Shown: one piece after another, positions 1-7,936 of the stretch
How positions within the stretch are numbered: position 1 is the first letter of the stretch
Layout of the letters: each line of letters starts with the position of its first letter
Virus record (IMG/VR): IMGVR_UViG_3300042455_002935
Span: 1-36,277 of that record
Length of the DNA: 36,277 nucleotides
From: a virus
Reading direction: 5' to 3' (one strand)
Notes under the pieces: generated by a model
Databases searched by the model: none
The model's input: the letters and a program-made list of their open reading frames with translations, nothing else
What the model was told of the DNA's origin: nothing
Program-made: the position numbers and the translations under genes

Positions 1-4
1 TATC

Positions 5-25
5 CGCGGAAGCCGAAGCTCCGTG
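5..25 (-). terminator. UUCG-loop stem-loop after the last minus-strand gene
   Basis: On the minus strand a stem closes on a C(UUCG)G tetraloop, with one bulged base and one mismatch. It lies 15 bases past the stop codon of the small gene at 40-156. T4 is rich in C(UUCG)G hairpins at gene ends. No U-run is visible before the window edge, so it may be a processing or mRNA-stability hairpin rather than a true terminator. Confidence 0.35.
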
Positions 26-39
26 AATATAAACCAGAT

Positions 40-156
40 TCACGATTTTTTAAAGAAGCCTTGGATCTTTGCTTGAATAGCTTTAGCAAAATCAGGTTGT
101 GGGAAATTCCAACCAACGAACGCACCTACTAGTATCCAGAAAATTGTTTCTAACAT
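40..156 (-). CDS. 38-aa small membrane-type phage protein
   Basis: This short ORF encodes 38 residues, starting MLETIFWILVGAFVGW and ending in a basic tail (FFKKS). The first 16 or so residues form a hydrophobic segment and the rest is amphipathic and lysine-containing, as expected for a small single-pass inner-membrane peptide. The ATG follows the stop codon of the upstream gene by one base, and a good ribosome-binding site (AAAGGA) lies just upstream. Tight coupling to a late-block gene supports it being real. The function is unknown; a holin-like or membrane-anchoring role is possible but not shown. Confidence 0.7.
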   Translation of the reverse strand: MLETIFWILVGAFVGWNFPQPDFAKAIQAKIQGFFKKS

Positions 157-157
157 A

Positions 158-508
158 TCAAATTCCTTTTTTGTTTAATGCTCGTTTAGCCATTGAATCG
201 ACTGTGTCGCGAGCTTGGTCCACACTCATGTTGGGAGCGACTTCGTCACTACCTTTAAACATAATTTCTCCGGTCTCGCTGTCACCGCCGATGTCGGCAA
301 TGATTGCACTGAGAGGTTCTTGTTGTGCTAAGTTGCGTAGTTGATCATCAGTTAAACTAATACCCATGTTATTAGCTAACTTTAAAAATGCTGCGATCGA
401 TATTTTTTTCTCTGCACTGGTATTTTGAGCGCGAGACAAGAGAAATTGGCCTAGTGCAGCCAATTTCTCTGTTTGTGCAGATGGAACATCGAACTCAACT
501 AATCGCAT
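158..508 (-). CDS. Conserved hypothetical phage protein, 116 aa
   Basis: A 116-residue, soluble, mostly helical protein with no signal peptide or membrane segment. I do not recognise a catalytic motif. Its start abuts the end of the 460-aa gene upstream and its stop is one base from the start of the 38-aa membrane peptide, so the three are probably one transcript. Its position in the late block suggests a virion-assembly or lysis-related role, but this rests on context only. Confidence 0.75.
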   Translation of the reverse strand: MRLVEFDVPSAQTEKLAALGQFLLSRAQNTSAEKKISIAAFLKLANNMGISLTDDQLRNLAQQEPLSAIIADIGGDSETGEIMFKGSDEVAPNMSVDQARDTVDSMAKRALNKKGI

Positions 509-1890
509 TATTTCTTTTTAGCGAAAGGATTTACGCCTTTTTTAGGACCTGCTTTCTTGTCGTCAACAGCTTTCTTGAATGGCTCTTTCTTGTTGCCATC
601 TTTGTCAACATCTAAAAAGTCTGGCTTGCTGCCTTTCTTTTTGGCTGCTTCGCCAATGTCACGGCGACTAGGACCAGACATATAATTTCCACCAACAGGC
701 ACTGCTCTGCCTGTCATGTCTCTGGTTGCCGGACCAGCAATTGCTTTGATTTTGCCTTGTTGAGCTAAATCAGCAGCCAATTTTGCTAGCCTAGGAAATG
801 TAATAGTATCAACTGTTAAGATACCAACATCATCACCACGCATTTCTACTTGAGCACCTGTCTCATTGGCAAGATATTCAATCATATCTTGACCGTTAAT
901 ACGATATGTATTGGTACGTGTATGTGTGCCTTCCATCATACCGCCTGCGTTGCGACGCTCACGGCCTAATGCCTCAGGAGCACCTAGTGGTGTTGGTTCT
1001 TCTTCATCAGCCGGTGCAACGTCAGCGTCAACAGCTACTTCAGCATCAACAGCAGGTTCTGCATTGAGATCTGCACCCATGTCTGCAGCAGGTTCTTGAC
1101 CTGGAACAACAGGTGCTTGGCCAGTTAGTGTGCCTTGGGCAGCTTCCATCTGTGTTTTGCCTTGTTGCAAACTTTGCAACAGTTGTGTCAATGCAGCAGC
1201 ACTGGCACTTTGAAATTGTGTTGCTTGATCAATTCCCATGTCGTTCTTGATCGAGTCAGTTAGAGCTGGCAGGTCTTTGAATTGCATTTCTGAAACTTCT
1301 TCCAGCATCTTTTGAATTCGGTCAATCATGTCCTGCGCTGCCAACACAACTTGTGCTGATTGCAGTTCGCTTTCTCTGAGTCTGCGACGTCCCAATTTTG
1401 ACTCTTTTTGCATAGCCACAGCAGCAGCACCAGCAGCAGCCATCATCTCTTTTTCTTGAGGATTTAGCTGTTGTCCAGATTGTGATTTTTTAGTGGCAGC
1501 AATCAGCTTGGGGTCTTTGAGATTAACTGGCGCAGCAGCAGGTTGTCCAGGCTTTGCTGCCACAGTACCTGTAGCAGGCACGGTTCCTGCAACAGGTGCT
1601 GCACCTGGAGCTGCAGCCGGCTGTCCTGGAACTACAGGAGCAACTTCTTTGAGTCGTCCTTTGAGACCGGATTCAATCATGAGCAATTTGAGATAAGCAG
1701 GATTGCGCTCGCTTGAGTGAAAAGCAGTGCTTGAACGGTGTTCATTGAGCAGTCCTCGCACACGCATCAGCATATGACGTGATTCATACAAGCTAAGGTT
1801 GTCGAAAGAGACTGAGTGACCCAGTCGATTTTCCAGCACTTGTTCTGCTTTATCTTGTTGTTTGAGAGTGTCTAGTTCTTGCAGTTTCAT
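508..1890 (-). CDS. Ala/Pro-rich late-block protein with C-terminal DxDxDG motif
   Basis: A 460-residue protein. Residues 1-80 are charged and helical. Residues about 85-125 form an Ala/Pro/Val linker with repeated PGQPAAAP-like units. Residues about 165-260 are predicted coiled coil, and another acidic linker follows. The C-terminus is very lysine-rich and carries a DVDKDG element (residues 427-432) that resembles the first half of an EF-hand or excalibur calcium loop. A late-type box (CTAAATA) lies 26 bases upstream of the ATG. It is probably a virion or scaffold-associated protein. I do not recognise a named family. Confidence 0.75.
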   Translation of the reverse strand: MKLQELDTLKQQDKAEQVLENRLGHSVSFDNLSLYESRHMLMRVRGLLNEHRSSTAFHSSERNPAYLKLLMIESGLKGRLKEVAPVVPGQPAAAPGAAPVAGTVPATGTVAAKPGQPAAAPVNLKDPKLIAATKKSQSGQQLNPQEKEMMAAAGAAAVAMQKESKLGRRRLRESELQSAQVVLAAQDMIDRIQKMLEEVSEMQFKDLPALTDSIKNDMGIDQATQFQSASAAALTQLLQSLQQGKTQMEAAQGTLTGQAPVVPGQEPAADMGADLNAEPAVDAEVAVDADVAPADEEEPTPLGAPEALGRERRNAGGMMEGTHTRTNTYRINGQDMIEYLANETGAQVEMRGDDVGILTVDTITFPRLAKLAADLAQQGKIKAIAGPATRDMTGRAVPVGGNYMSGPSRRDIGEAAKKKGSKPDFLDVDKDGNKKEPFKKAVDDKKAGPKKGVNPFAKKK

Positions 1891-2350
1891 CGCAATTAAA
1901 TCCTTTTATCTGCCAGTATTTAGCCAAATTTACACATTTGGTCAACTGATTTTCTATCTGTACAAGTCCGTGTTTTTTGTTAGCAATCTTTAATTCGACT
2001 ATTTCTTTTCTAACAGGGTCTTGTATTTTTTTAGCTAAAGTTTGTCTAACTTTAACATTGTTTAATATTGTGTATCGTTGTTGATCTAAAGTTACAATGG
2101 TACTAGCAAGATCCAATTTGCCATACTTGTCGGCGATACACCAGCTCAACGCAAATCTTAGTGTACTAAATGTTCTTGGGTCTTGGTATTGTTTACAGGT
2201 CAAATATGTGTCATTGAGTTGTTTGTCGATTGTGTATTGAGTAAACACATGGTATTTGCCGTCGTCACAGTAGATTATGTTTTGCTTGAGCTGATCTAAT
2301 TCGGGCTCCAGCAGTTTTTCCAGCTTGTCAAGATTATTGGATTTTTTCAT
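1850..2350 (-). CDS. Conserved hypothetical phage protein, 166 aa
   Basis: The ATG at 2350 is chosen because it forms a TAATG overlap with the stop of the upstream gene; a longer in-frame extension to 2419 would run well into that gene. The protein starts MKKSNNLDKLEKLL and is soluble and helical. Its C-terminal part (KYWQIKGFNCDETARTR) has the look of a conserved phage family of unknown function. It overlaps the start of the 460-aa gene by about 40 bases, so translation is probably coupled. Confidence 0.75.
   Translation of the reverse strand: MKKSNNLDKLEKLLEPELDQLKQNIIYCDDGKYHVFTQYTIDKQLNDTYLTCKQYQDPRTFSTLRFALSWCIADKYGKLDLASTIVTLDQQRYTILNNVKVRQTLAKKIQDPVRKEIVELKIANKKHGLVQIENQLTKCVNLAKYWQIKGFNCDETARTRHSQTTR
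1917..1923 (-). promoter_or_regulatory. Late-type promoter box CTAAATA
   Basis: A CTAAATA box 26 bases upstream of the ATG at 1890. The same variant occurs before the 86-aa gene at 7923-8183, which supports it as a form of this phage's late consensus. Confidence 0.5.
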
Positions 2351-2610
2351 TAAAACACGTATTGCACTAATAAAAACGCAACCGCCGAAGTCAATGCTGC
2401 AATGATTCCTACACCCCAACTCAACAGTTGATCTTGACGTTTTTTATGCATGTCTTGTACCATGTTGCGTATCTCAGTGACCATTGTGGTCACATGAGCA
2501 GTGTTGTTTTCTACTGTTTCTAATTTTTCTTCCAAGAAACGATAACGTTCGGCACATAACTCAACGTGTGCTTCTAAGCTCTTTTTTTCGATATCAGTAG
2601 TGTCGACCAT
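2350..2610 (-). CDS. Coiled-coil protein with C-terminal membrane anchor (XhlA-like layout)
   Basis: An 86-residue protein. Residues 1-60 are a charged helix or coiled coil (HVELCAERYRFLEEKLETVE, then polar heptads). Residues about 64-85 are a single hydrophobic transmembrane segment at the extreme C-terminus. This layout matches XhlA/haemolysin-type accessory lysis proteins and other tail-anchored phage proteins, but no sequence motif settles it. It has its own late-type promoter box (CATAAATA) 19 bases upstream. A lysis or membrane-scaffolding role is inference. Confidence 0.7.
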   Translation of the reverse strand: MVDTTDIEKKSLEAHVELCAERYRFLEEKLETVENNTAHVTTMVTEIRNMVQDMHKKRQDQLLSWGVGIIAALTSAVAFLLVQYVF

Positions 2611-2629
2611 TATGTATCCTTAGACAGAT

Positions 2630-2637
2630 TATTTATG
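2630..2637 (-). promoter_or_regulatory. Late-type promoter box CATAAATA
   Basis: CATAAATA lies 19 bases upstream of the ATG of the tail-anchored protein (2610) and overlaps the stop codon of the upstream gene. One mismatch to TATAAATA. Confidence 0.55.
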
Positions 2638-3055
2638 CTAAGACCTCAAACCAGATGTTGGCATCTGGTCCGGAACTGATTAAAAATGGTGTGATATTGG
2701 ACGTTTCGTTCAAGCCCAGTATCATAGGAACATCTGCACAGTCATTCAACAGATAACCGACTGGGTTGCTATCATGCGTGATAGATGCAGGATCTACCAC
2801 TGCAAATTCAAATGTCCAAATACCAATATCAGCCTTGTGTACCGGTCGACTGATGTTTTCCGGCAAGGTTCTTAGCGAAATAACTTGATTGACAGTTTCC
2901 CAATTGCACTGTTGATTTCTAGCGCGGTTCCATTCAAGTTCGTTGGTTATCTCTCGACCAGTGGCGTCGCGAAATACTATTCGAGCTTTATGGGAACGAT
3001 TTTTTACACCTGTTTCGGTGATATCAAACCGGGTGCTACATTTTACACGTATCAT
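2633..3055 (-). CDS. Conserved hypothetical phage protein, 140 aa
   Basis: A 140-residue protein rich in beta-prone sequence, with no membrane segment. I do not recognise a family. The ATG overlaps the stop of the 2OG-Fe(II) oxygenase gene by four bases (ATGA), so the two are translationally coupled and may work together, for example as the oxygenase and its substrate or partner. The downstream late promoter box overlaps its stop codon. Confidence 0.7.
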   Translation of the reverse strand: MIRVKCSTRFDITETGVKNRSHKARIVFRDATGREITNELEWNRARNQQCNWETVNQVISLRTLPENISRPVHKADIGIWTFEFAVVDPASITHDSNPVGYLLNDCADVPMILGLNETSNITPFLISSGPDANIWFEVLA

Positions 3056-3714
3056 ATGGATAAGCCAACTGAACTCATGTCAGATCTGGTAATTCTAGCA
3101 TTTAATGCAATAACAATACGATCCTTGTTACCTCGATAAACAACAGCAGAATGTTGTAGCCAACTGGGGAAAACAATCATCATGCCAGGTTCAGCTCTGA
3201 AATCAATACTGGTGTTGCGATTTACCCAAGCCATTCCGGCATCTGCATAAGCACAGTGATTGGGATTATAAAATCTGTTGACTCCATTTTTATCTTCAGC
3301 AGCACCCATGTCTCCGGTGTCTACATAATAGATAGCAGACCAAGAACTACCCGGATGAGCATGTGTGTCATGATAGCCACCGTCGCGGGTAATGTGGCAC
3401 CAGGATTCGTGTATTTCAACTGTGACATTCATACCTGCGGGCCAGTATGGTTTATTGGCATTTGCAGCAGCACGGAACAAGCATTGCTTGGCCCAGTGAC
3501 TAAATGCAAGAACAGCAGGCGAATCTGTGGTCACAAAGTCAAACCCGCTTTCGTATAGGCCTCGTTTGGCATCTGGCGCTACATTACTGACATGTTTCTT
3601 TGCTTCGAGATCATAACATACCTGGGCAATTTCATCTCGATGTTGATTGTGTTCGGCCCACTGAAAGTCGTACATCAAAACAGGCCATAATGTAATTGGA
3701 TTAAGTGGTTGCAT
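3052..3714 (-). CDS. 2OG-Fe(II) oxygenase (prolyl-hydroxylase-like)
   Basis: A 220-residue protein of the 2-oxoglutarate/Fe(II) dioxygenase superfamily, with a double-stranded beta-helix fold expected. The signature is a metal-binding segment YHDTHAHPGSSWSAIYYVD (residues 114-132), a distal iron-ligand histidine in FPSWLQHS (H188), and a downstream arginine (about R199) in position to bind 2-oxoglutarate. Such enzymes are common in marine T4-like phages; their substrates are mostly unknown. An ATTAAATA late-like box lies 8 bases before the ATG. Confidence 0.85.
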   Translation of the reverse strand: MQPLNPITLWPVLMYDFQWAEHNQHRDEIAQVCYDLEAKKHVSNVAPDAKRGLYESGFDFVTTDSPAVLAFSHWAKQCLFRAAANANKPYWPAGMNVTVEIHESWCHITRDGGYHDTHAHPGSSWSAIYYVDTGDMGAAEDKNGVNRFYNPNHCAYADAGMAWVNRNTSIDFRAEPGMMIVFPSWLQHSAVVYRGNKDRIVIALNARITRSDMSSVGLSI

Positions 3715-3722
3715 AGTATAGG

Positions 3723-3730
3723 TATTTAAT
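3723..3730 (-). promoter_or_regulatory. Late-type promoter box ATTAAATA
   Basis: A TATAAATA-like box 8 bases upstream of the oxygenase ATG, just beyond the terminator of the upstream gene. It deviates from the T4 late consensus in one position. The position after a terminator makes a promoter plausible. Confidence 0.4.
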
Positions 3731-3733
3731 GGT

Positions 3734-3765
3734 CAAAAGAAAGCCCCGAAATAAATCCAGGGCTT
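3734..3765 (-). terminator. Rho-independent terminator after the 155-aa structural gene
   Basis: On the minus strand AAGCCC pairs with GGGCTT across a 13-base loop, followed by TCTTTT. It lies 26 bases after the stop of the gene at 3791-4258, so that gene forms a monocistronic late unit. Confidence 0.8.
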
Positions 3766-3790
3766 GAGTCTATACTAAACTGACTCGAAA

Positions 3791-4258
3791 TTAACTTGCA
3801 GCTAGTTTGAAACCTACGTTTACAACGTCTGTACCTGTAACGTTAACACCAGTCACTGTACCATCGCTGGCTGTGATCTGAATGTTACCTAATGCACGTA
3901 GTTGAGCTTGCAGAGTTGCTGCTGTGTAAGCGCCACTTGGATAAACAGCGTAGCTGATCTGACCAGCTGAAGCAGCTTCAACTTGGTACATAGCAATAGT
4001 AGCTGTAGTTTGAATGCTTTGATTAAGTTGGACAACAACACCTGGTGTGAAAACACCTGATGTTACATTACCCAACTGGTTTTGCAAGTCAATGTTCTGC
4101 TGTGAACCGTTCTGAACCACAACGTTGAAAAAGTCCAGTTTTGGACCTGCCATCTGCACTAGTGCAGCAGCAGTGATAACGCCTTGTTGTGGGCCGTTGT
4201 TGATGTCTAATGCGTATACTGGTTGTGCATCACCATTTGCGGGTGGAAAATATGCCAT
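3791..4258 (-). CDS. Probable virion structural protein, 155 aa
   Basis: A 155-residue protein rich in Ala, Gly, Val, Thr, Gln and Asn, with short beta-prone repeats (VTGVNVTGTDVVNVG near the end). This composition is typical of phage coat, tail or decoration proteins. The gene has a perfect T4-type late promoter, a strong ribosome-binding site (AAGGAG, 6 bases before ATG) and its own terminator. A monocistronic, strongly signalled late unit implies a highly expressed virion protein. The exact role (head decoration, tail or neck) cannot be told. Confidence 0.75.
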   Translation of the reverse strand: MAYFPPANGDAQPVYALDINNGPQQGVITAAALVQMAGPKLDFFNVVVQNGSQQNIDLQNQLGNVTSGVFTPGVVVQLNQSIQTTATIAMYQVEAASAGQISYAVYPSGAYTAATLQAQLRALGNIQITASDGTVTGVNVTGTDVVNVGFKLAAS

Positions 4259-4301
4259 TTTAAAGCTCCTTGGTTAAGTGGGAATGTTTCGTCCCTGCAC
4301 T

Positions 4302-4309
4302 TATTTATA
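4302..4309 (-). promoter_or_regulatory. T4-type late promoter TATAAATA
   Basis: An exact match to the T4 late consensus TATAAATA on the minus strand, 43 bases upstream of the ATG of the gene at 3791-4258. It is the best single piece of evidence for a gp55/gp33/gp45-type late transcription system. Confidence 0.8.
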
Positions 4310-4334
4310 CCAAAAGTCAGAAATCGGTCAGTAC

Positions 4335-6236
4335 CTATCCCAATTCAGGATTGTTTTTAGCAAAGTTGGCAGCACTGAATCGCATGCGATCAACAAATTT
4401 CATGCCCTGACCCACATATCCTTCGTGCCCGGGTTCGTTGTTGATGCTGGCCTGCACTGCCTGTGACTGTGAATCCAATTGACGCACCAGTTGATTTTTA
4501 AGACTGGACACTTCAATGAATGCTTGGAATAGTGCTGCTACTGCCTGTTTGTTTTCGGTTGCCCATTCAAAAATTCTCGGAGCTTTGGCAGGTTCTTGTT
4601 GTTGTATCCACGACCCAAACCCGCTTACCAAGTTGTCATAGCTGCCGCCGCGCACACGACTGTTGATGTAAGTTTTAATCAAGGCAGGAAAATTGCTGAT
4701 CTTTCTTGCACGTAATTCGGTAGGATCAAACAAGCGATCCATGGCAGCACCATACTGAGAAAGCAAACGGTTGGCATCTGCTACTGTTTTGGCATCTAAT
4801 TTGATTGTTCGAGGATCTTTGAGACTGGGATCTAGTATAAGAAGCCCTGGACTATCTGCCAATGCTGCAGCACGAATGGGTTCAGCTGGTGCACCCGGTG
4901 CAGATAAACTGGTGTGTATGGCAACCGCGGCTGTGCTGTCGGCGATCTTTTTGCCCAGATCAGAATCCACAGGCACAGCATACTTGACAGTGTTGGGCTG
5001 GAATACCCATTGATTGCCAATACGCTGCGGAGTAGAAGAATAAAGTAAATCACCTTGTATGTAACCGCGAAAGTCTTGCGGAACTGCTCGGCGCAGCATA
5101 GGAAACAGGCGTTGATAAATGGCAACCAGTTCGCCACGTTCGCCGCCACGTTGTGCCATTATCTTGGCAATGTGTTCTGGGCTTGTGGCCAAGCCATCGT
5201 AGCCCTTGGCCAAAAATCCCGACTTGTCAGTCAGCACGAATTCACCTGAAGGTTTTCGCCCAAAGATGATGGCAGGTTTTCCATCCCATTTAACAGTGGT
5301 TTCTTGTGGACGCTGGGCTGCTGCTACAATGCCAGCAAGTGCTTGTTTAAGGCCGGCACTGGGACGTTGGTCAAAAATCATGTCCTCGGGGTGCTCAATG
5401 CGTACACCTTCTACAATGACCTGCATACCTTGGTTCACTATACGATCACGCAGACGTGCCATCATGCTGACTTCGTTGTATTCGGTGTATAATTCTGTGT
5501 TTTCTTTTACTAGCCCATCATCAAAAGGAATGCCTTCGCGTTCCATGTGTGCTTTGAAATCTGCAATTTTTTGTGGCTTTTTGGGATCTGCTTCCAGTGC
5601 TCGCATGACTGCTTCTACGCTGGACAAATCTGCAAGAGTAGCATTTGGGCTCAATAGCATCTTTGCCACTTGTGCCGGATCGTCAGTTATTAATTCGTTG
5701 GTGGCACGATTCATTATGCCGTCGTTTTGATTCAACTTGTAACCCAGGCTCTTGGCCATGCTGTTCAGCATGATGTTACGCAAGGCACCTTTGTATCGGC
5801 TAGCAGGATCATTGCTTAATACAAACTGTGTCCAGCGTGGCTTGTTGCTGAACATGAAGTCTGTTTGCACAAACCCGTTCGCAGGGTTGCCGCCAATGGC
5901 TGCAAAGAAGTGTACCGCTGATCCAGTTTTTTTGATGTAGCGAGCAGGATCTACTTTTTGTTTCTGCGTCCAGACTGTTAGCACTTGTGTCAATTGATCT
6001 TTTGACATTTCCCCTGCATCAACAGACAAATCCAAGTCACCAGAGTCTGCTTTTCGTCCAGTGGATCCTAACCATTTAACAGGACTGCCGTCGGCAGCTT
6101 TTTCGCTGGTTAAATCCAGTCCAGTAATGCCTTCCAGCCATTGCACAGTGGGCATGACGTCAGCTTGTTTAATTCTTTGCGTGAGTGGTGTCCCGGTGGA
6201 GTCTTTAAATACATTACCGCCTTCGTTTATATTCAT
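4335..6236 (-). CDS. Pol-beta-type nucleotidyltransferase fused to a KxDG ligase-type domain
   Basis: A 633-residue two-domain protein. Residues about 50-170 have the layout of a Pol-beta superfamily nucleotidyltransferase: GSTGRK (57-62), two acidic residues in GDLDLSVD (D67, D69), and a third aspartate in VQTDFMF (D126). Residues about 280-430 look like the adenylation domain of covalent nucleotidyltransferases (ATP-dependent DNA/RNA ligases and capping enzymes): TVKWDGKPA (K316-W-D-G), then YIQGDLLY (392-399) and NTVKYAVP (415-422). Proteins of this kind are conserved in T4-like marine phages with no assigned role. It overlaps the upstream 567-aa gene by four bases. The substrate (RNA end repair, tRNA, protein or DNA) is unknown. 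Confidence 0.75.
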   Translation of the reverse strand: MNINEGGNVFKDSTGTPLTQRIKQADVMPTVQWLEGITGLDLTSEKAADGSPVKWLGSTGRKADSGDLDLSVDAGEMSKDQLTQVLTVWTQKQKVDPARYIKKTGSAVHFFAAIGGNPANGFVQTDFMFSNKPRWTQFVLSNDPASRYKGALRNIMLNSMAKSLGYKLNQNDGIMNRATNELITDDPAQVAKMLLSPNATLADLSSVEAVMRALEADPKKPQKIADFKAHMEREGIPFDDGLVKENTELYTEYNEVSMMARLRDRIVNQGMQVIVEGVRIEHPEDMIFDQRPSAGLKQALAGIVAAAQRPQETTVKWDGKPAIIFGRKPSGEFVLTDKSGFLAKGYDGLATSPEHIAKIMAQRGGERGELVAIYQRLFPMLRRAVPQDFRGYIQGDLLYSSTPQRIGNQWVFQPNTVKYAVPVDSDLGKKIADSTAAVAIHTSLSAPGAPAEPIRAAALADSPGLLILDPSLKDPRTIKLDAKTVADANRLLSQYGAAMDRLFDPTELRARKISNFPALIKTYINSRVRGGSYDNLVSGFGSWIQQQEPAKAPRIFEWATENKQAVAALFQAFIEVSSLKNQLVRQLDSQSQAVQASINNEPGHEGYVGQGMKFVDRMRFSAANFAKNNPELG

Positions 6237-7936
6237 ATTTTTCTCTGACTTCTAAGACTTTCATTGGTGCCAGTTGCTAATCTGTCTCGATCATCAATTA
6301 TTTCAAAATCTTTTATCAATTGTGCTCGTTGCGCAGGTGTCATCATTTCGTACGATTTCAACAACTGCGAATTATTCATTGCAGGACCAGGCTCTGCAGC
6401 CGGAAGTGGTTTTGCTGCTGTAGCTGATGTAGCAGCAGCAGGAGTACTCGAAATAGCAGCCCCTGAGGTAGCTGGGGTAGCTGGGGTAGCTGGGGTAGCT
6501 GGGGTAGCTGGGGTAGTTGCGCCAGCCGCAGGAGTGTTGACTTCAATATTCATAGCACCAAAGATATCTTGTATTACATCATCAGATATATTATTACTAC
6601 GTAGTATGGTGGCAATAATGCCACTGTCAGTGGGACGTCCAGCATATTCCCAATGTTTAAGTAGTGCTGCCGGATTTATTTGTTTGTTGGTAATTTTTTG
6701 TGCAAGTTTGCCACCTACGGATTTGATTTTATCCCATGTAGGACCTTCGGTAAGTTGACCACCCGCAATGGCAAATATTTCACGTATTTCTTTGTTGGTT
6801 AGTCTGGTATAACCTTCCTTAACCTGAGGAGCAGGAGCAGGAGTTTTAGCTGCTGGTGCAGGTGCTGCAGATGCCCCGGCTATGCCTCCTTGTACAGCCG
6901 CAGTAAGTGTTGAAGAAATTTTAGCAGCTACTTCCTTAAAATTAGCGGCATTAGCTACTGCTTGATCATATAATTTTTGATTATTACCAGCTATCTCTTT
7001 CACTGCTTGTCGCACTTCTGGATTATCAACTATAGCTGTAACTTCCTTCCAGTATCTATCAGCTCCAGCCCAATTGCCAGCATCAATATACTTTTCAGTT
7101 TGATCTATAAGTAATTCTAATTTAGGAGCTAATTGGCTAGGAATTATTATTCCACGAAGATCACCAAAAAAGAATCCAGGATTGTTACCACCAATCCTGA
7201 TGGACGTCCGTCTAAAACCGAGTTGGGTAAGCTGTGTATATCCTGGTATCTGTCTAGCAACAACCTCGATGTTTCCAAAATAATCACCTAGTGCAGTTAT
7301 GCCGGCGCCTAAGGCCCCGCCAATAGCAGCCGACTTGGCGCCTTTGCCCACAGCAGTTGATAACTTCTCGCCTTTCAGCAACTCTGTTGCACCACGTAAT
7401 ATTTGACCAGCAATGGCACCACCTGCTGGACCTGTGGTGAAGGCTGCTACTGCTGTTAGTGCACCTATCACAAAGGCTGTCTTGCCGGGGTTGGCCTTGG
7501 CATATTGACCCAGTTGATCAATCACAGCCATTGTTTTGCTGTCTGTGCCTAATTTGGCAGAAATCTTTTGTTTTAGATCTTCAAACTTCTGATCAAAATA
7601 TTGAACAGGCGCAGTGGTCTGCAAGTATCGACCTAGTCCGTCAATGGCTTTGTTTACAGCACCAGCAGCAGTGCCCACAGCACTGCCCACTGCCTTGGTT
7701 GTATCTACAGCCTTACCAATTGCAGTACGACCAACACCGCCCTGAGCTGTTTGCTTTTGCTGGGCCTGTTGGAAAATTTGTTGTATTTGATCTGCAGTAA
7801 GAGTGGTTTCAAACAAGGGGCGCAGGTCTCGCACCATGCCTTCCACTATGTGACGTTGTTCACGTGTGAGATCGCGGCATACACTTTCAACAAGTGTGTT
7901 TGATTTTCTAGCGTGGTTAAGTTCAAATATCTGCAT
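6233..7936 (-). CDS. Ala-rich late-block protein with hydrophobic glycine-rich segment
   Basis: A 567-residue protein. Residues 1-70 are charged and helical. Residues about 155-235 are a long Ala/Gly-rich hydrophobic region (AFVIGALTAVAAFTTGPAGG and similar) that could cross or insert into membranes. Residues about 355-370 and 475-530 are Pro/Ala/Thr linkers, including a run of ThrProAla units encoded by a 9-bp tandem repeat. Hydrophobic, Ala/Gly-rich virion proteins can be ejected with DNA or form pores, but no family match is evident. It overlaps both neighbours by a few bases and is part of the late operon. Confidence 0.7.
   Translation of the reverse strand: MQIFELNHARKSNTLVESVCRDLTREQRHIVEGMVRDLRPLFETTLTADQIQQIFQQAQQKQTAQGGVGRTAIGKAVDTTKAVGSAVGTAAGAVNKAIDGLGRYLQTTAPVQYFDQKFEDLKQKISAKLGTDSKTMAVIDQLGQYAKANPGKTAFVIGALTAVAAFTTGPAGGAIAGQILRGATELLKGEKLSTAVGKGAKSAAIGGALGAGITALGDYFGNIEVVARQIPGYTQLTQLGFRRTSIRIGGNNPGFFFGDLRGIIIPSQLAPKLELLIDQTEKYIDAGNWAGADRYWKEVTAIVDNPEVRQAVKEIAGNNQKLYDQAVANAANFKEVAAKISSTLTAAVQGGIAGASAAPAPAAKTPAPAPQVKEGYTRLTNKEIREIFAIAGGQLTEGPTWDKIKSVGGKLAQKITNKQINPAALLKHWEYAGRPTDSGIIATILRSNNISDDVIQDIFGAMNIEVNTPAAGATTPATPATPATPATPATSGAAISSTPAAATSATAAKPLPAAEPGPAMNNSQLLKSYEMMTPAQRAQLIKDFEIIDDRDRLATGTNESLRSQRKI
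6465..6518. repeat. 9-bp tandem repeat, six copies, coding ThrProAla units
   Basis: Six tandem copies of GGGGTAGCT (plus-strand sense), the first and last with one change each. In the minus-strand gene this encodes a (Thr-Pro-Ala)n linker. Because the unit is a multiple of three, copy-number change by slippage keeps the frame. Confidence 0.9.

Noticed and set aside
1850-2419. Longer 189-aa start for the gene ending at 1850
   Set aside because: It would run 69 bases into the membrane-anchored gene; the ATG at 2350 gives a TAATG overlap typical of this genome.
5206-5730. A 174-aa open frame on the plus strand
   Set aside because: It lies wholly inside the nucleotidyltransferase-ligase gene, has no ribosome-binding site or recognisable domain, and its codon pattern is the complement of the real gene.
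6264-6758. A plus-strand frame rich in Ala/Gly/Val repeats
   Set aside because: It is the complement of the Pro/Ala/Thr linker and 9-bp repeat in the real minus-strand gene.
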